NCBI RefSeq assembly: GCF_019973375.1
Contig: NZ_BPTV01000002.1
Coordinates: forward strand, 543,228 to 607,227
DNA: 64,000 nt
Source of the DNA: Prevotella lacticifex
GTDB taxonomy: Bacteria; Bacteroidota; Bacteroidia; Bacteroidales; Bacteroidaceae
Reading direction: 5' to 3'
Positions 59,917 through 64,000 of the stretch are shown here, piece by piece (the stretch's first letter is position 1; each line of letters begins with the position of its first letter). A program made the position numbers and the translations under genes. The notes below the pieces were generated by a model. It was not told the origin of the DNA. It made no database searches and was given only the letters and a program-made list of their open reading frames with translations.

Positions 59917-61557
59917 ATGAGAAAACTGACATTAGCCATTGCGGCGCTCTTCGCTTTCGTCATGGAGAGCAGCGCCTGCACCAATTTCATTGCTGCGAAA
60001 GGAGCCACCGTCGACGGCTCCGTGCTCTGCACCTATAACGCCGACGATTACGGTATGTTCACCAGTCTGTGCCACTATGCCGCAGGCACTCACCGCAAGG
60101 GTGAGATGCGTGAGATTATCGACTACGACACCCATGCCTCCCACGGATTCATTCCCGAGGCTCCGGTGACCTATAATGTCATCGGCAATATCAACGAATA
60201 TCAGGTGAGTATCGGTGAGACTACCTATGGCGGCCGCGAGGAGTGTGTCGACACTACCGGTCAGATTGATTACGGTTCATTGATGTACCTCGCCCTGCAA
60301 CGTTCGAAGACGGCCCGCGAGGCCATCGGCGTGATGACATCGCTGGCCGAGAAGTACGGCTACAACAGTGAGGGTGAGACGTTTACAATCTGCGACCCCA
60401 ACGAGGCCTGGATTATGGAGATGCAGGGTTGCGGTGGCGACAAAAAGCAGAAAGTCGTCTGGGTGGCCGTCCGTATTCCCGATAATGCCATCAGCGGACA
60501 CGCCAACTGCAGTCGCATCGGACTGCTGAAGGGCTATAACACTGAGGTTCTGCACTCGAAGAATGTCATCAGCTTCGCCCGTCAGAGAGGGTGGTTTAAG
60601 GGTAAGGACGCCGACTTCTCGTGGAAGGCCGCCTACTCGCAGATTGGCTTTGGCGACCGCCGCTGGTGTGAGGCCCGTGTGTGGTCGTTCTTCAACCACT
60701 TCAAGGATATGAGCCGGTGGACGGCGTGGGCTGCGGGTAAGGATGCGAACGCTGAGGACATGCCTCTGTGGATAGTTCCGAACCGCAAACTCTCCGTTGC
60801 CGATATGGAGGCCTGCATGCGCGACCACTACGAGGGCACACCTTTCGCCCTCGACAGCGATGTGGCTCAGGGCAACTGGGCTATGCCTTACCGTCCTACA
60901 CCATTGGAATATGATGTCGACGGAAAGAAATACTTCAACGAGCGTCCTACGTCGACCCAGCAGACGGGCTTTACCTATGTGTCGCAGCTGCGCGGATGGA
61001 TGCCCCGTGAGATTGGCGGCGTTACGTGGTGGGGCAACGACGACGGCAATATGATTGCCTATGTGCCAATATATTGCGGCAATACGGTTCAGCCGGAGTG
61101 CTTCAATACCCCCGGTGCCGATGCGGTGACATTCTCGGACAAGAATGCTTACTGGGTGTGCAATTGGGTTAGCAATATGGTCTATCCCCGCTACAGTCAG
61201 ATGTTCCCGGCACTGAAGGCCGTCCGCGACTCGCTGGAGCGCAGTTGGTTCGACGAGCAGGCCGGTGTGGAGAAACATGCCGCTGAGCTCTATGCCACGA
61301 ACAAGGCTGAGGCCCTGAAGTTCCTCAACTACTACAGCAACCGCCGCGGTGCCGAGATGCTCGACCGCTGGAAGCGTCTGGCCACATATCTTATAGTGAA
61401 ATATAACGATATGGCCGTGAAACCGGAGAAGGACGGAAAGTTCCTCCGCACCAAGACTGGTATCGGTGTTCCCGTTCAGCGTCCCGGCTACAGCGATTAT
61501 ATGCGCCACGAGATTGTGAAGCTCACCGGAGATAAATATAAGGTGCCGGAGAAATAA
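59917..61557 (+). CDS. C69-family dipeptidase
   Basis: This 546-residue secreted peptidase starts with signal MRKLTLAIAALFAFVMESSA, followed directly by Cys21-Thr-Asn, the N-terminal nucleophile of the Ntn-hydrolase fold exposed after processing. Family motifs: ACTNFIAAKGATVDGSVLCT, TYNVIGNINEYQVSIGETTY, GGREECVDTTG, IDYGSLMYLALQRSKTAREA, FTICDPNEAWIMEMQGCGGD, and ISGHANCSRIG. It cleaves dipeptides, probably in the periplasm or at the surface, feeding peptide catabolism. The length matches secreted Bacteroidales members. It is a single-gene unit with promoter and a strong terminator. Confidence 0.94.
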   Translation: MRKLTLAIAALFAFVMESSACTNFIAAKGATVDGSVLCTYNADDYGMFTSLCHYAAGTHRKGEMREIIDYDTHASHGFIPEAPVTYNVIGNINEYQVSIGETTYGGREECVDTTGQIDYGSLMYLALQRSKTAREAIGVMTSLAEKYGYNSEGETFTICDPNEAWIMEMQGCGGDKKQKVVWVAVRIPDNAISGHANCSRIGLLKGYNTEVLHSKNVISFARQRGWFKGKDADFSWKAAYSQIGFGDRRWCEARVWSFFNHFKDMSRWTAWAAGKDANAEDMPLWIVPNRKLSVADMEACMRDHYEGTPFALDSDVAQGNWAMPYRPTPLEYDVDGKKYFNERPTSTQQTGFTYVSQLRGWMPREIGGVTWWGNDDGNMIAYVPIYCGNTVQPECFNTPGADAVTFSDKNAYWVCNWVSNMVYPRYSQMFPALKAVRDSLERSWFDEQAGVEKHAAELYATNKAEALKFLNYYSNRRGAEMLDRWKRLATYLIVKYNDMAVKPEKDGKFLRTKTGIGVPVQRPGYSDYMRHEIVKLTGDKYKVPEK

Positions 61558-61565
61558 TAGAGAAT

Positions 61566-61599
61566 AAAAAAGGGCGGGGATGCATCCCCGCCCTTTTTT
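61566..61599. terminator. Perfect palindromic terminator after the C69 dipeptidase gene
   Basis: A 34-base perfect palindrome: AAAAAAGGGCGGGGAT pairs with ATCCCCGCCCTTTTTT around GC. It has A and T runs on both sides, so it can end transcription from both directions. It starts 9 bases after the stop at 61557. Confidence 0.95.
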
Positions 61600-61652
61600 A
61601 TAGGTGGCTATAGGAGCTATAGGCGATGATAGGCAACTATAGGAATCATAGG
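61600..61652. repeat. CTATAG-type short repeat after the dipeptidase terminator
   Basis: GGTGGCTATAGGAGCTATAG, GCGATGATAGGCAACTATAG and GAATCATAGG; related to the reverse complement of the 51809-51900 array (GGCGATGATAGGCAACTATA occurs there on the opposite strand). Confidence 0.75.
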
Positions 61653-61669
61653 AAGCGGCGGATGTGTGC

Positions 61670-61990
61670 TACAATGGCCTTAGTATCAGCGTTTTGCGAA
61701 GTTTTTTAGATATGGTTGTCATCGTCTGACATTAATGCAGAGATTCGGTCTGACGACCGAGCGGACGGCCCCTAACCCTGCCTACCCGCCCCTGCAACCG
61801 CACAGTGCAGCACAAGGGCGGACGGTTGTCATGCCAATCCGCGGCAGGATGGATGAGTGCAACTCATTAATTATCAACGGATTGACAATGCAATCATTTT
61901 ATCATTAACATATTGTCAGCGGGATCAATTTGCAGGCGCAAATAGGCAGGTTTGAGGTCGGAATAAGGTGTGTTAATTCTCAGCGCATTG
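61670..61990. repeat. Degenerate composite repeat without the hairpin core
   Basis: TTAGTATCAGCGTTTTGCGA, GTTGTCATCGTCTGACATTA, GATTCGGTCTGACGACCGAG and CGGACGGCCCCTAACCCTGC are in the usual order. GATGAGTGCAACTCATTAAT and TATCAACGGATTGACAATGC follow. The GTAGGGG hairpin is missing. No gene in 61653-62035. Confidence 0.7.
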
Positions 61991-62035
61991 CCGCCATGCC
62001 CCCACTTTTGAACATTTCAACCCATTGCCAACGGG

Positions 62036-64000
62036 CTACTTCTTTATTCCGCCCACCATATCGTTGTTCTCGATGGTGGTGTCGACCTTCTTCACCGTGG
62101 CCTTGAGGGATCCGAAACGGTAGGAGATGCGTATGCCTAACTGCTGACGATTCCTTATGTCGCGCTGCCATCCGAGGAAATCGCCACGGACGGTGCGGCT
62201 CTTGTAGACGCTGTGGCGCTCGAAAGGACTGTCGGCGGCGATGAGCACCGTCAGTCTGTCGTCCTTGAGAAATGACCGCTGGATGCCGAAGAAGTGCCAC
62301 CAGTAGTTTGAGTTGAGTGAGTAGACTGATGCCGGCGAGTGGCCTGCGTTGCCTCCGAAGCCCGCATTGAGTTGCAGTTTCCACGGCAGCTTTTGGTCGT
62401 AGTTAATCCAGTAGTAGACGTTCCATCCGTGGAGGGCGAGGTCGGCGTTAGGGTTTCGGTAGGAGTGGTATGCCGTTCCGCCGTTGAATGTCAGTGTTCC
62501 GCCTTTCCACGCGTTTACGGTGGCGTAGATATTCGTGTAGGCATCGCGCTGGCGGTTGATATTGCCGTAGGTGCTGACCGTCTTGTCGTTATCGACGAAC
62601 ATCACTGATGCTATCTGCGAGTTGGTGAAGTAGTATCCCGGATTGATGTTCAGCGTGATATTCTTACCTATATACATATATGTCATCTCGAGACTCTGGT
62701 TGCGCGCGCTGTTGAGTGCCGGATTGCCATAGCTCACCGTTGTAGGTGTCTCGATGCGTGTTGGGTTAAGATAGCTGATGCCCGGCCGGTTGATATTCGT
62801 CGCGTAGTTCAGCCGTAAGCTGTTGGCATCGTTGATTTTATACTGTACGCTTGCCGACGGGCACCAGTCGCTGAGGCTCTTGCTGAAGCCCTGCTGCGAG
62901 CCGTCGGGATAGGTGGCCTTCATGTGGCTGTACTCATAGCGCAGTCCGGCTCGCAGACTCCACTTGCCCATGGCGGCGATGCCCTCGACGTAGGCGGCTG
63001 CCACCTGCGTGGTGTGGTTGAAGTCGTTGCCGGTGTTAAGCGATTCGGCGTCGGTGTATTCGACGTGCGTCTTACTCTTGTTCGACCGGTTGATGTATTT
63101 TGCTCCCGTCTCCACCTTCAGCACCTTCCCGAATGGTCTGACGTAGTCGGCCTGTGCCGTATGCTCGAAGAACTTCTCGTTCTGCCGCTGTACGTATCCC
63201 GTATATGCGAAGGGCACCTGTCCGCTGAAGTTGCTGAAGTCGTGGTCGTTGTCGTTGTTCTGCCTCGTTGTCGACCCCATATAGCTCAGGGTGAGCACCT
63301 CGCCGTCGAGATGAGTCTTGTGCTGGTAGTCGAATCGTCCGTTGAAACTGTAGTAGTCGTAGTCGGGCAGGGTGCTGTGGTCGCTGTAGCCGTAGATGAG
63401 CTGTCCGGCGGCATCCTCGCGGCGCATGCTGCTGTTGTAGTTCTGGTGCAGCTTGTAGTAGTATCCTCCGGCGGACAGCGATATGAGGTTGAGTGAGTCG
63501 AGCTCGTAGCTTGCCGAGATGTCGCCGAAGTGGAAATCGACGGGTCCGTGTCCTGACGACTGTGTGATGTCGCGCTCCCCGCTCTTGACGTAGTCGGTGA
63601 GACCGGAGGATTCGCTTTCGCTCTGGCGTTTGCTGACGCGTGCGTAGCCGTAATTGACTGCTACAGTGAGCTTTCCGGTCTGCGTCGTAAGATTGAAGGC
63701 TGGCTGAAAGGATCCTATATGGTTGACACCGAGATTCACCGTACCGGCCACACCCTCGAGTCCGGCATTATCCTTCATGACGATGTTCAGGATGGCCGTT
63801 GTGCCCTCGGCGTCGTATTTGGCTCCGGGGTCGGTGATGACCTCGATTTTCTTTATCGTGTTGGCGGGGATGGACTTCAGAATCTGGCTCACCGTAGCCC
63901 CCTCGAACGACGGGTCGGGGTGTCCATTCTTGTAGATTTTGAACGATGACGAACCTTTAACCTTTATATTGTCCTGTCCGTCGACGGTGACGAGCGGCAC
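62036..64000 (-). CDS. Outer-membrane beta-barrel receptor, N-terminus outside window (partial)
   Basis: At least 654 codons, open to the right edge. The visible part begins within the plug (PLVTVDGQDNIKVKGSSSFK, IYKNGHPDP, KSIPANTIKKIEVITDPGAK, YDAEGTTAILNIVMKDN), a pattern of the 'outer membrane beta-barrel protein' group (OMP_b-brl_3) of TonB-dependent receptors. The barrel follows, with alternating aromatic strands (INRPGISYLNPTRIETPTTV, YGNPALNSARNQSLEMTYMY). It ends TTIENNDMVGGIKK without the usual C-terminal aromatic residue, which is common in this group. It is probably a receptor of unknown ligand, possibly a peptide or metal. The upstream signal and carboxypeptidase-like domain should lie beyond 64000. 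Confidence 0.88.
   Translation of the reverse strand: MPLVTVDGQDNIKVKGSSSFKIYKNGHPDPSFEGATVSQILKSIPANTIKKIEVITDPGAKYDAEGTTAILNIVMKDNAGLEGVAGTVNLGVNHIGSFQPAFNLTTQTGKLTVAVNYGYARVSKRQSESESSGLTDYVKSGERDITQSSGHGPVDFHFGDISASYELDSLNLISLSAGGYYYKLHQNYNSSMRREDAAGQLIYGYSDHSTLPDYDYYSFNGRFDYQHKTHLDGEVLTLSYMGSTTRQNNDNDHDFSNFSGQVPFAYTGYVQRQNEKFFEHTAQADYVRPFGKVLKVETGAKYINRSNKSKTHVEYTDAESLNTGNDFNHTTQVAAAYVEGIAAMGKWSLRAGLRYEYSHMKATYPDGSQQGFSKSLSDWCPSASVQYKINDANSLRLNYATNINRPGISYLNPTRIETPTTVSYGNPALNSARNQSLEMTYMYIGKNITLNINPGYYFTNSQIASVMFVDNDKTVSTYGNINRQRDAYTNIYATVNAWKGGTLTFNGGTAYHSYRNPNADLALHGWNVYYWINYDQKLPWKLQLNAGFGGNAGHSPASVYSLNSNYWWHFFGIQRSFLKDDRLTVLIAADSPFERHSVYKSRTVRGDFLGWQRDIRNRQQLGIRISYRFGSLKATVKKVDTTIENNDMVGGIKK

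Overview
The window is a piece of a Bacteroidales chromosome, most likely Prevotellaceae or a close relative. Supporting evidence: tandem SusC/SusD pairs, TAnnTTTG-type -7 promoter boxes ahead of most genes, a tmRNA whose tag ends GENNYALAA, a Bacteroidetes-type serine palmitoyltransferase, a flavodoxin-DUF2023 gene pair and a C69 dipeptidase. No rRNA, prophage or CRISPR array was seen.

Layout. Positions 1-20,500 are a plastic region. A large secreted surface-protein gene (5101 down past the left edge) is cut by an ISL3-family element with a perfect 8-bp target duplication. Beyond it lie four more insertion sequences (IS1634-like, IS110, IS1380, an IS4-superfamily element), an AAA ATPase of the DUF4143 type, a Schlafen/AlbA-type ATP-binding protein, and remnants of DUF1016, HigA-like and TonB C-terminal genes. 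Many non-coding repeats fill the gaps. Positions 20,507-32,802 form a minus-strand nutrient-uptake locus: SusC-SusD-SusC-SusD and a secreted protein. Positions 33,791-43,271 hold flavodoxin-DUF2023, a TonB-dependent receptor, tmRNA, a DUF2335 membrane protein, tRNA-Pro, and a sphingolipid/lipid-kinase block next to a tRNA methyltransferase. A repeat-rich gap (43.3-45.0 kb) precedes a plus-strand run lon-tgt-lptF/G-DEAD helicase (45.1-51.8 kb). After it come IS1182 and a second IS110-family element, a small membrane protein, fhs, the C69 dipeptidase and, at the right edge, a partial outer-membrane receptor.

The most notable feature is the link between the insertion sequences and a dispersed intergenic repeat whose core is a long hairpin (GTAGGGG-GGGG-TTTATCCCC and its complement), present in about nine copies. 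Both IS110-family elements have inserted within two bases of the same point in the repeat motif CCCCTACGGTGG. IS1182 split another copy inside the hairpin stem, and IS1380 separates two halves of a copy. In the non-coding part of each IS110 element I can read short segments that match the two halves of the insertion target and the element's own ends. This is the arrangement expected of a bridge RNA with target- and donor-binding loops. It is a reading by eye, not a computed structure.

Other structure not explained by genes: two copies of a roughly 500-bp structured repeat with compensatory base changes in its hairpins; 33-bp direct-repeat arrays ahead of the DUF4143 ATPase and ahead of a duplicated copy of its leader; four tandem copies of the last 15 codons of a TonB receptor gene; and 9-bp CTATAGnnn arrays at the borders of the lon-helicase run and after the dipeptidase gene.
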